The notes below the pieces were generated by a model that saw nothing but the letters and a program-made list of their open reading frames with translations, searched no databases and had not been told where the DNA came from. Both the position numbers and the translations under genes were made by a program. A stretch of DNA of 6,097 bases from Candidatus Saccharicenans sp. Lineage in GTDB: Bacteria > Acidobacteriota > Aminicenantia > Aminicenantales > Saccharicenantaceae. Shown here piece after piece: positions 1 to 6,003 of the stretch. The stretch's first letter is position 1, and every line of letters starts with the position of its first letter. The DNA lies in assembly GCA_024653405.1 (NCBI GenBank), contig JANLGB010000097.1, forward strand, positions 1,782-7,878. The letters run 5' to 3'.

Positions 1-888
1 CACGGCGGTGTCGACCATCGGCACACCGGTAATGTCCAGGATCACTACCCGAGCCTGCTCCTTTTCGATGGCCGGCAGCAGGGTCTGACGCTGATAGTCC
101 AGGAGCTTAGGGTCGCTGTTGGGATTGAGCGGCCAGGAGTAAGTAACTGTTTCTTCATGGTAGGCCCCGTCAGTGGTATGGCAATCAACAATGAGGAGCG
201 GGTCCCAACGATTGAGGATATTTTTGACCACCGCTCTCATCTCGGGGCTTTCCAGCTTGACAGCATCGCGGTTAAGGTCCAGGTTCAGGGCATTCTGACG
301 GATGCCCACTCCCTGTTCCGGGCCCGGTTGCTGGCGCCGGTTGTCCGGGCTGATCCGCTCATTGCCGTCAGCGTTGAGGTTGGGGACAATCAGGATGACC
401 AGGTTTTGCAGGTAAGGATGGTTGGGATGGAGCAGGATTTCCCGGGCCAGCATCAACGAAGCTTCCTTGCCTTCGACTTCCCCGGCGTGAATGTTAGCCT
501 GGATGTAAACAGTCGTTTTCTTCAGGCTGCGGGCAGCCTGAGGACTGTGAAGGGGCGGGTTGCTGATAACCAGCATCGGGATAGACCTGCCCTCGGCTGT
601 TGTCCCGATGTTTTCCACGAGCAGGCGTGGACTCAATTTTTGCAGTTCCCGGATTAATTCCATGACCTCCTGGTAGCGGGCCGTGGCCGTAAAATTGCTT
701 TTCTCAGCCACCGTGAGCAGGTTCTCGGGGACAGCCCGAGCTGGCGTCTCCGCAGCCGTCTGATTCCTGGACGGCTGGCTTTTTTGCTGGCTGGGGCCGT
801 CCACTGGAAAGGCTGGCCCGGCGGCCAGCATTAAAAGGCTCAAAATAAATAATAACGTTGCTTTTAGAGCAAGCTTTCTGTAAATCAT
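1..888 (-). CDS. Secreted M14-family zinc metallopeptidase (N-terminal 296 residues, runs off left edge)
   Basis: This is an open reading frame without stop from an ATG at 888 to the window edge. Residues 1-26 are a signal peptide: a positive N-terminus (MIYRKLALK), then a hydrophobic core to about residue 23. There is no lipobox Cys, so export with signal peptidase I cleavage is expected. A Gln/Ser-rich linker (about 31-55) follows. The M14 carboxypeptidase-like domain starts near residue 65. It shows the zinc motif HAGE (H134, E137), an NLNRD segment (N206, R207) like the substrate-binding Asn-Arg pair of carboxypeptidase A, and DCHTTDG with the third zinc ligand H237. The C-terminal catalytic Glu region lies outside the window. 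The likely role is hydrolysis of peptides in the periplasm or outside the cell; whether it trims C-termini or cleaves cell-wall peptides cannot be told. An in-frame ATG at 897 is less likely because AAAGG would abut it; from 888, AGGA is 8 bases away. The family call is firm; the substrate is unknown. Confidence 0.9.
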   Translation of the reverse strand, partial: MIYRKLALKATLLFILSLLMLAAGPAFPVDGPSQQKSQPSRNQTAAETPARAVPENLLTVAEKSNFTATARYQEVMELIRELQKLSPRLLVENIGTTAEGRSIPMLVISNPPLHSPQAARSLKKTTVYIQANIHAGEVEGKEASLMLAREILLHPNHPYLQNLVILIVPNLNADGNERISPDNRRQQPGPEQGVGIRQNALNLDLNRDAVKLESPEMRAVVKNILNRWDPLLIVDCHTTDGAYHEETVTYSWPLNPNSDPKLLDYQRQTLLPAIEKEQARVVILDITGVPMVDTAV

Positions 889-914
889 GGGCCTCATCCT
901 TTATCTTGATTGTG

Positions 915-947
915 GGTCTTAGCTTTCTTAGGGCTTATTCTAAGGCT
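915..947 (-). repeat. Three contiguous imperfect 10-12 base repeats upstream of the M14 peptidase
   Basis: Read on the minus strand, the three adjoining units are AGCCTTAGAATA (947-936), AGCCCTAAGAA (935-925) and AGCTAAGACC (924-915). Each starts with AGC and carries a TTAG or TAAG core. The first two cores also form a small inverted repeat (CTTAG/CTAAG). They lie 27-59 bases upstream of the peptidase ATG, where an operator or the transcript leader would be. TAGAAT in the first unit resembles a -10 box, but no good -35 box is placed for it. Function is speculative. Confidence 0.3.
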
Positions 948-1219
948 TTTCCGTTTGCGGCTGGGCTCGGAGCTTCAAGAGCTGGCTGGCTTCTGTCATA
1001 AGGTTTCAAGTTTAATCTTTTGTCCGCCACCGGTCAAATTAAAAATTCTTTCAGGTTAAGACATGGTATCCAGGATAAGGGAAGTATTTGGAGGCGGCGC
1101 AGCGGCAGCTGGTAGGGAAGAGGTGAAGCCGGCCTGGATTCTTTCCCGGTCATAAAAGACCTGCGGTCAACGGCAGTCAGGGCGGCTTCTTTCCGACAGC
1201 TTAGCCGCCAGCGTCGGGA

Positions 1220-1253
1220 GGCCGGGACATAATCCGAGAGTTTTGGTCCCGCC
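1220..1253 (+). other. GC-rich imperfect hairpin followed by T-runs, possible terminator or leader structure
   Basis: CGGGAC (1223-1228) pairs with GTCCCG (1246-1251). Two further G-C pairs (1220-1221 with 1252-1253) form if C1222 is bulged. The loop is 17 bases. A TTTT run (1256-1259) and a T7 run (1265-1271) follow, but the T7 run begins 11 bases after the stem, which is far for a classical intrinsic terminator. No upstream plus-strand gene is evident for it to terminate. Confidence 0.25.
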
Positions 1254-1257
1254 GGTT

Positions 1258-1286
1258 TTGGATATTTTTTTATTCATTTATCTATT
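1258..1286 (+). promoter_or_regulatory. Possible promoter of the GGQ rescue-factor gene
   Basis: TTGGAT (1258-1263) and TCTATT (1281-1286), 17 bases apart, each match 4 of 6 positions of the sigma-70 boxes. They lie in the most AT-rich part of the intergenic region. The boxes are weak and the host's promoter consensus is unknown, so this is a placement guess supported mainly by position and composition. Confidence 0.2.
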
Positions 1287-1294
1287 TATCTATT
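1271..1294 (+). repeat. Three 8-base tandem repeats, AT-rich
   Basis: The units are TATTCATT, TATCTATT and TATCTATT, back to back; the last two are identical. They sit 57-80 bases upstream of the GGQ gene start and overlap the possible -10 region. Repeat slippage here could change promoter spacing, but with so few copies this may be chance in AT-rich DNA. Confidence 0.5.
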
Positions 1295-1335
1295 GCTGGG
1301 TGTTACTGGCCGGCTGGATGTTGTAAAATAAAAAT

Positions 1336-1342
1336 AAAGAGG
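1336..1342 (+). promoter_or_regulatory. Ribosome binding site of the GGQ protein gene
   Basis: AAAGAGG lies 8 bases before the ATG at 1351. An in-frame TAA at 1324-1326 rules out any start further upstream, so this site and ATG fix the N-terminus. Confidence 0.7.
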
Positions 1343-1350
1343 TTATCAGA

Positions 1351-1773
1351 ATGGGCCTGTTCCCGGTCAGACCGGAAAAGGAGAAAGACCTGCTGGAGCG
1401 GATGGCCCGCCTGGGTATCAAGGAATCAGACCTGGAGGAGAAATTCATCCGTTCCCAGGGTAAAGGCGGACAAAAAGTCAATAAATCAGCTACCTGCGTC
1501 TACTTAAAACATCTGCCGACTGGGATTGAAGTCAAGTGCCAGAAGGAGCGGTCCCAGGCCATTAACAGGTTTTTGGCCAGGCGGATTCTGGTGGAAAAAC
1601 TGGAAGCCAAGATCCAGGGGAAGGAAACAGAAGAACAGCAACGGATTGAAAAGATCCGTCGCCAGAAAAGAAAAAGGTCAAAACGGGCCAAGGAAAAGAT
1701 GCTGGCCGACAAGAAACGGCGCTCTCTGTTGAAGGAAATGAGGAAGGTCTTCCTCGGAAGCGAAGACAGCTGA
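1351..1773 (+). CDS. GGQ-motif peptide chain release factor-like protein, probable ribosome rescue factor (ArfB/MTRFR type)
   Basis: This 140-residue protein has only the peptidyl-tRNA hydrolysis domain of class I release factors. The motif GKGGQKVNK places the catalytic GGQ at residues 39-41, and the fold continues to about residue 85 (VYLKHLPTGIEVKC, ERSQAINR). It lacks the domains that read stop codons (no PxT or SPF domain). From about residue 95 to 133 it is a Lys/Arg-rich, probably helical tail, as in rescue factors whose tail binds the ribosome. Length matches ArfB (about 140). The stretch around LKHLPTGIEVKC, as I recall it, is closest to human mitochondrial MTRFR (C12orf65; LKHIPSGIVVKC). 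The expected role is hydrolysing peptidyl-tRNA on stalled ribosomes or on split large subunits. It is transcribed alone, convergent with the amidohydrolase gene. The domain call is firm; which stalled complex it acts on is inference. Confidence 0.88.
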   Translation: MGLFPVRPEKEKDLLERMARLGIKESDLEEKFIRSQGKGGQKVNKSATCVYLKHLPTGIEVKCQKERSQAINRFLARRILVEKLEAKIQGKETEEQQRIEKIRRQKRKRSKRAKEKMLADKKRRSLLKEMRKVFLGSEDS

Positions 1774-1806
1774 CGGCGGCAATTAGCAACTCGGCCCTGA
1801 CCCGGA

Positions 1807-3042
1807 TTATTCGGAAGCCAGGCTGATTAAGGTCTGGAGCAGAAGGTTGGCCGCTTTTTCCAGGTCTTCCAGGTTGATGGCTTCCTCCGGCGCGTGACTG
1901 ATTCCGTCAATGGAAGGAATAAAAATCATGGCCACCGGGCAGATGGCTGCCAGAATCTGGGCATCATGCCCGGCCCCGCTCGGAAGCAGCCGGTAGTCGT
2001 ATCCCAGTTTCTGGCAGAGTCCCTTTAACCGGTCCAGCATTGCAGGCTCGATTTTTACCGGCTCGGTGCGGTCGATGAGCTTCCGGTAAAAGGTTAGACC
2101 CCGGGCCGAGGCCACTTCAACTGCCAGTTCTAGGACTTCCTCTTCCATGGCCCGGAGCGAGGACGATTCCTGGCTCCTCAGGTCAAGGGTAAAATCGGCT
2201 TCGCCCGGGATGATGGAAAAAGAACCGGGTCTGAGCAGTACTCGACCGATGGTAATGGTGTTGCCGTAATATTTCCTGGCCACCAGCTGGGTGGCGCGGA
2301 GGGCAAAATCAGCCAGGGTGATAAAGGCATCCTGCCTGAGTTCGAGGGGAGTAGTCCCGGCATGTCCTGACCGGCCGATGAAGGTGGCCTGGTAATAACG
2401 TTTGCCGGCGATCAAAGAAACCAGGCCCAGTGGTACGCCTTCTTCCTCCAGCACCGGGCCCTGTTCAATGTGGATTTCCAGGAAGGCCACCACCTCCGGT
2501 CTCTCGGCTGCCGCCCGCAGCACAGAATCTATGGACAGCCCGGTTTTCTGCAGGATTTCTTCCAGCGGATGGCCGAACTGGGTGCGGGCATTTTTCAACT
2601 GGTCAACCAGCAGTTGCCCGGTGAAGGCCCGGCTGCCCAGGAAATCGCCCACCAGGTTGCCCTCTTCATCAGTGAATGAGGCCAGCTCCAGGGTCTTCTT
2701 CAGACAGATATTTGCTTCTTTTATTCGGCGTAGCCCTTCCAGGGCGGCTAACACCCCGACCGAACCATCATAACGGCCGCCGCTTATAACGGTATCAAGA
2801 TGAGAACCGGCCAGGACCACCTGCGGTTGCTCCCCGGGCAGGCGTCCAAAGATATTGCCCGCGCCGTCCTGCCTGTAAATCAGCCCAGCCTCTTCGATTT
2901 TTCTTCTAAGCCAGGTCCTGGCTTCCAGGTCCGGCAGGCTGAAGGAGGGTCGTGATATCCCACCCCGCTGGTCCTGACCGATCTGGCCGAGTTCTTCCAG
3001 GTCCTTAACCAGACGAGAAAAATTTACCTTCAACTCGGTCAT
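1807..3042 (-). CDS. M20-family Zn-dependent amidohydrolase (hydantoinase/carbamoylase family)
   Basis: At 411 residues this has the usual length of the N-carbamoyl-L-amino acid hydrolase / allantoate amidohydrolase / beta-ureidopropionase group. Metal-ligand motifs are complete: GSHLDT (H81), GGRYDG (D92), FTDEEG (E126-E127), EIHIEQG (H191) and GISHAPEE (H383). SGAGHDAQ (355-362), typical of the family, is also present. RSGHAGTTP (224-232) falls in the lid/dimerisation domain, and the catalytic domain flanks it. Such enzymes are cytosolic dimers that cleave N-carbamoyl or ureido bonds and release ammonia and CO2. No hydantoinase, allantoinase or dihydropyrimidinase lies nearby, so the substrate stays open. 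The start has GAAGG 6 bases before the ATG. The gene follows pdxJ by 21 bases and is probably cotranscribed. It is the last gene of the run, ending 33 bases from the convergent GGQ gene with no clear terminator between. Family is certain; exact reaction is not. Confidence 0.9.
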   Translation of the reverse strand: MTELKVNFSRLVKDLEELGQIGQDQRGGISRPSFSLPDLEARTWLRRKIEEAGLIYRQDGAGNIFGRLPGEQPQVVLAGSHLDTVISGGRYDGSVGVLAALEGLRRIKEANICLKKTLELASFTDEEGNLVGDFLGSRAFTGQLLVDQLKNARTQFGHPLEEILQKTGLSIDSVLRAAAERPEVVAFLEIHIEQGPVLEEEGVPLGLVSLIAGKRYYQATFIGRSGHAGTTPLELRQDAFITLADFALRATQLVARKYYGNTITIGRVLLRPGSFSIIPGEADFTLDLRSQESSSLRAMEEEVLELAVEVASARGLTFYRKLIDRTEPVKIEPAMLDRLKGLCQKLGYDYRLLPSGAGHDAQILAAICPVAMIFIPSIDGISHAPEEAINLEDLEKAANLLLQTLISLASE

Positions 3043-3063
3043 GAAATACCTTCAACTTCAGGC

Positions 3064-3777
3064 TTATCTCTTGATCAAGGCCAGCATTTCCTGGACTGCC
3101 CGGGAAATCCCGACGATGGCAGCCCGGGCCACGATGGCGAAGCCTATGCTCAGCTCGCTGATTTCCTCGATGGCCACAATCGGGGTCAGGTTGTAGTAGT
3201 CCAGTCCGTGCCCGGCATGCACTTCCAGCCCCAGACTGCGGGCATAGGCGGCCGCCCGTTTAATCTGGGCCAGATGCTTTGCTCTCTCCTTTTCTTTTGC
3301 CGCCTCGGCATATTTCCCGGTGTTGATTTCAACGAGGTCCACTCCGACCTCTCGGCAGGCGGCGATTTGTTTTTCTTCCGGGTCGACAAAAATGCTGACC
3401 CTGATACCGGCCCTTTTCAATTGCCCGATGTAAGGTACCAGGCGTTTCCGCTGGCTGATCACCTCCAGGCCGCCTTGGGTGGTAACTTCGGCCGGGCTTT
3501 CCGGGACGAGGGACACCACATCCGGTTTAATTTTTCTGGCGATGGCTGACATCTCGGGCGTGGCCGCCATTTCCAGGTTGAGTTTGGTCTTGATTACTGC
3601 CCGCAACAGCCTCAAGTCTCTTTCCTGGATGTGCCGGCGGTCGCCGCGCAGGTGGCAGACGATGCCGCAGGCTCCAGCCTGCTCGGCCAGCAGCGCCGCC
3701 AGCAGCGGTTCGGGTTCCCGGGCCTGCCGGGCCTGCCTGATGGTAGCAATATGATCAATATTTACGGCCAGTCGCAT
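3064..3777 (-). CDS. pdxJ: Pyridoxine 5'-phosphate synthase PdxJ
   Basis: PdxJ condenses 1-deoxy-D-xylulose 5-phosphate with 3-amino-2-oxopropyl phosphate to pyridoxine 5'-phosphate, the last ring-forming step of the DXP-dependent vitamin B6 route. At 237 residues it is full length for this TIM-barrel family. Using the E. coli numbering I recall, offset by 3, key residues are present: VNIDHIAT (N6, D8, H9), R17, H42, R44, H49, the NLEM glutamate E69, T99, E150 of EINTG and H190 of HAGHGL. Two conserved positions differ: HLRGDRRH has G45 where HLRED is usual, and IGFAI has F213 where IGHAI is usual. The ATG at 3777 is preceded by a strong ribosome site. The 82-base AT-rich gap behind glmM could hold a secondary promoter, but I see no clear boxes. 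It is downstream of glmM and upstream of the amidohydrolase, all on the same strand. Confidence 0.96.
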   Translation of the reverse strand: MRLAVNIDHIATIRQARQAREPEPLLAALLAEQAGACGIVCHLRGDRRHIQERDLRLLRAVIKTKLNLEMAATPEMSAIARKIKPDVVSLVPESPAEVTTQGGLEVISQRKRLVPYIGQLKRAGIRVSIFVDPEEKQIAACREVGVDLVEINTGKYAEAAKEKERAKHLAQIKRAAAYARSLGLEVHAGHGLDYYNLTPIVAIEEISELSIGFAIVARAAIVGISRAVQEMLALIKR

Positions 3778-3782
3778 TAGGA

Positions 3783-3789
3783 CCTCCCT
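3783..3789 (-). promoter_or_regulatory. Strong ribosome binding site of pdxJ
   Basis: On the minus strand AGGGAGG ends 5 bases before the ATG at 3777. It is the best Shine-Dalgarno match in the window and supports the chosen start. Confidence 0.75.
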
Positions 3790-3859
3790 TGCTATAAATT
3801 TAAAAATTCCGGTATTAGCTTACTAAAATTTCTTGATAGACCCAAGCCCGGAGCTGATT

Positions 3860-5203
3860 CTATTTCAGGCCGCAGTGCTCTTCTATGAGCCTGGCCAGTT
3901 TTCCGGCCAGGTCTTCTATCTGTTTCTGCTCAGGTCCTTCCAGCATTATCCGGGCCAGCATTTCGGTGCCGGAATACCGGACTTCAACCCGGCCAGACCG
4001 GCCCAGGCGGTCTTTTACCTCGGCGATGGCTTCTTGGTAGCCTGGTATTTCGGCCAAGGGCACTTTCTCCCGGACCCTGACATTGAGCAGAATCTGCGGG
4101 AATTCCCGGAAATCTTTAACCAGCTCCGACAGGGTCATCTCTTTTTCCAGCATGACCTCCAGCATTTTTAAGGAGGTCAGGAGGCCATCACCGGCCACCG
4201 AGTGATCGAGAAAAATAGTGTGACCGGATTGTTCTCCTCCCAGGTTATAATCACTCTTCAGCATTTCATCCAAGACATATTTATCGCCCACTTTCGTCCG
4301 CAGCAGCCTGATGCCGTTTTCCTCCAGGCCCTTTTCCAAGCCCATGTTACTCATGATGGTGGCCACCACGGTATTGTTCTTCAGGGACTTTTTGTCCTTA
4401 AGATGCCGGGCCTGGACATAAAGAGTGTGGTCTCCGTTGAGGATGCGGCCCTTCTCATCGGACCAGATGGCCCGGTCGGCATCGCCGTCAAAGGCCACTC
4501 CCAGGTCGGCCTTTTCGCTCCTGACCATTTCAGCCAGCCTTTCCGGATGAAGCGAGCCGCAGCCCAGGTTGATATTCTGACCGTCAGGCTGGCTGTTAAT
4601 CGTCACCACCTCAAAACCCAGGCTGGAAAAAAGCCGGGGAGCCAGTTCCGAACTGGCCCCGTTGGCGCAATCCACCACCAGCTTTATTTTTTTGTTTCTC
4701 GGTCCCGAATAGACCTGTCGCAGGAAATCCAGGTAAGCCTGCTTCAGCTGGTCGTCAACCCGAAGGTCCGATTCTCTGACCCCAGCGGGCGGGAGAATCC
4801 CGGAAATGATTTCTTTTTCCAGTTCTTCCTCCCAGCTTTCGGCAATCTTGGTTCCGCGGTGAGAAAAGATCTTGATACCATTGTCAAGGTAAGGATTATG
4901 CGAGGCGGAAATGACCACGCCGGCGCTGAAATCATGGCTCCTAACCAGGTAAGAGATACCTGGAGTGGTGATGACCCCGGCTGAGATGGCCTGGCCGCCG
5001 CCCCGGGCAAAACCGGCCGTCAGGCATTCTTCCAGCCAGCGTCCTGATTGGCGGGTATCCCTCCCGCTGACCATCCTGGGCTGAAGGCCCCGGCGGATGA
5101 GAAGTTCGGCCAGAGCCCGGCCCAAAATAAATACCGATTTTTCGTCCAGTGGAAATTCACCCGCCCGGGCCCTGAGTCCGTCGGTTCCGAACAGTTGGGG
5201 CAT
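3860..5203 (-). CDS. glmM: Phosphoglucosamine mutase GlmM
   Basis: GlmM converts glucosamine-6-phosphate to glucosamine-1-phosphate on the way to UDP-GlcNAc for peptidoglycan and lipopolysaccharide. At 447 residues it has normal length for the alpha-D-phosphohexomutase family, with all four domain signatures: N-terminal FGTDGLRA (5-12); the catalytic loop SASHNP with phosphoserine S101; the Mg-binding loop FDGDADR (D239, D241, D243); the sugar-binding loop GGEQSGH (322-328); and the C-terminal phosphate-binding loop RYSGTE (409-414). The first and last differ slightly from the common FGTDGIRG and RPSGTEP. Activity normally needs phosphorylation of the serine. It sits directly behind cdaA-cdaR, the usual arrangement; in Gram-positives GlmM and CdaR bind and modulate CdaA. 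The purine-rich stretch before the ATG at 5203 (AAAGGAAAAGGAAAG) serves as ribosome site. A phosphoglucomutase/phosphomannomutase is the alternative, but length and neighbours favour GlmM. Confidence 0.95.
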   Translation of the reverse strand: MPQLFGTDGLRARAGEFPLDEKSVFILGRALAELLIRRGLQPRMVSGRDTRQSGRWLEECLTAGFARGGGQAISAGVITTPGISYLVRSHDFSAGVVISASHNPYLDNGIKIFSHRGTKIAESWEEELEKEIISGILPPAGVRESDLRVDDQLKQAYLDFLRQVYSGPRNKKIKLVVDCANGASSELAPRLFSSLGFEVVTINSQPDGQNINLGCGSLHPERLAEMVRSEKADLGVAFDGDADRAIWSDEKGRILNGDHTLYVQARHLKDKKSLKNNTVVATIMSNMGLEKGLEENGIRLLRTKVGDKYVLDEMLKSDYNLGGEQSGHTIFLDHSVAGDGLLTSLKMLEVMLEKEMTLSELVKDFREFPQILLNVRVREKVPLAEIPGYQEAIAEVKDRLGRSGRVEVRYSGTEMLARIMLEGPEQKQIEDLAGKLARLIEEHCGLK

Positions 5204-5271
5204 AGCTTTATCTTTCCTTTTCCTTTATTTTGAGGGCATCAGGTTGGTCTGAGGCACCTTTATTGGCAAGC

Positions 5272-6003
5272 TCAATTACGGCCCGGGCCGGAAGCCCTGG
5301 CCGATTGTTTACTGCCGGCCTGGGTCGAGCTTCCCGGACCTGTTTTTTCTATCACCAGGCTGACCCTGGCCCGGGGATAGGGTGTCAGCAGTCTAAGCTC
5401 GGGCCGGGGTAGAATCAGGTCCACCTCCAGGATAATGCTGGCGGTCAGGGTCGAGGCATCTATCGGACTGGTTATGACTTTGTCCCGGGGACGAATTTTA
5501 CTCTCCGGGCCGGCTACCATCACCCTGGCCGGTGTTACCTCCACCTTTTCCAGGCGGTAACCTTCGGGCGGCCGACCGATGATGGTCGGGACCACTTCCA
5601 TCTCCATTCTCTTGGTTCTTTCCAGCTTGACGTGAACGTAGGCCGGGCTGAAGCTGACGATTTCTACCCCGGAGGGAGCTTTGATCATGCCGGCATCGAT
5701 CAGGTATTCCTGCTGGTAGATGCTGGCCCGACTCATGTCAAGACGGGCCGAGAAATCTTCCGGTCGTAATTCATTGATGATTCTCTTCCTGGCCCTGACT
5801 TTCAGATTGAGGGTAGTATCGGGTGGTTCCAGGACTTCGACCTCGGGCGGAATGTTGACCAGCTCCAGGTTGAGGCTCAAGTTTTTCTCGGCAAAAGTTT
5901 TTTCCTCCGGTATCAGGATAATCCATAGTACCAGAGCCAGCAGCAGAGCCAGCACCTTCAGTTGCCAGTTGCGGATCAGGATATCTTTTATCATGAGCTT
6001 CAC
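5272..6003 (-). CDS. cdaR: YbbR/CdaR-like membrane-anchored regulator of diadenylate cyclase
   Basis: The 243-residue protein starts with a short cytosolic segment and one membrane helix (about 15-31, LKVLALLLALVLWIIL), so the rest lies outside the membrane. Two YbbR domains follow. The first is roughly 37-128. The second, about 131-218, shows the typical VTPARVMVAGPES and SPIDAS signatures. A Gly/Ser/Lys tail (219-243) looks disordered. CdaR binds the membrane cyclase CdaA and tunes c-di-AMP output; B. subtilis CdaR has four YbbR domains, so this is a shorter form. Position between cdaA and glmM supports the name. The start used is the GTG at 6003, which overlaps the cdaA stop as GTGA and suggests translational coupling. 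An ATG three codons on (5994) is an equal alternative, as neither has a strong ribosome site. A 68-base gap leads to glmM. Confidence 0.88.
   Translation of the reverse strand: MKLMIKDILIRNWQLKVLALLLALVLWIILIPEEKTFAEKNLSLNLELVNIPPEVEVLEPPDTTLNLKVRARKRIINELRPEDFSARLDMSRASIYQQEYLIDAGMIKAPSGVEIVSFSPAYVHVKLERTKRMEMEVVPTIIGRPPEGYRLEKVEVTPARVMVAGPESKIRPRDKVITSPIDASTLTASIILEVDLILPRPELRLLTPYPRARVSLVIEKTGPGSSTQAGSKQSARASGPGRN

Larger units (their letters stand above)
889..1350. other. 462-base non-coding region between divergent genes
   Basis: No convincing gene is seen on either strand. The region must hold the 5' control sequences of both the M14 peptidase (minus) and the GGQ protein (plus). Visible items are a triple imperfect repeat next to the peptidase start (915-947), a GC-rich imperfect inverted repeat (1220-1253) followed by AT-rich DNA with a T7 run (1265-1271), and an 8-base tandem repeat (1271-1294). 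The middle part (about 950-1215) is GC-rich with no recognisable RNA fold. I could not match it to a known riboswitch. Confidence 0.6.

Noticed and set aside
157..657. A 166-codon plus-strand reading frame at the left side
   Set aside because: It is antisense to the M14 peptidase frame, which carries all expected zinc motifs and a signal peptide.
1063..1155. A 30-codon plus-strand reading frame (ATG to TAA) inside the intergenic region
   Set aside because: It has only a weak AGG 9 bases before the ATG, a low-complexity Gly/Ala stretch and no recognisable motif; it is short enough to be chance.
1151..1169. Repeated GGTC/GACC elements that could fold into a small hairpin
   Set aside because: The best stem is four pairs with a three-base loop and no extension; common by chance in GC-rich DNA.
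1271..1294. Tandem 8-mers considered as a CRISPR or origin iteron array
   Set aside because: There are only three copies with no spacers, the units are too short for CRISPR, and no replication gene is nearby.
1290..1481. A 63-codon minus-strand frame crossing the start of the GGQ gene
   Set aside because: It overlaps the GGQ domain gene on the other strand, has no domain and no clear ribosome site.
1774..1806. A bidirectional terminator between the convergent genes
   Set aside because: I found no stem followed by a T-run on either strand in these 33 bases or just beside them.
4202..4984. A 260-codon plus-strand reading frame opposite glmM
   Set aside because: It lies wholly antisense to a full-length, motif-complete glmM and has no recognisable domain; long antisense frames are expected in GC-rich genes.
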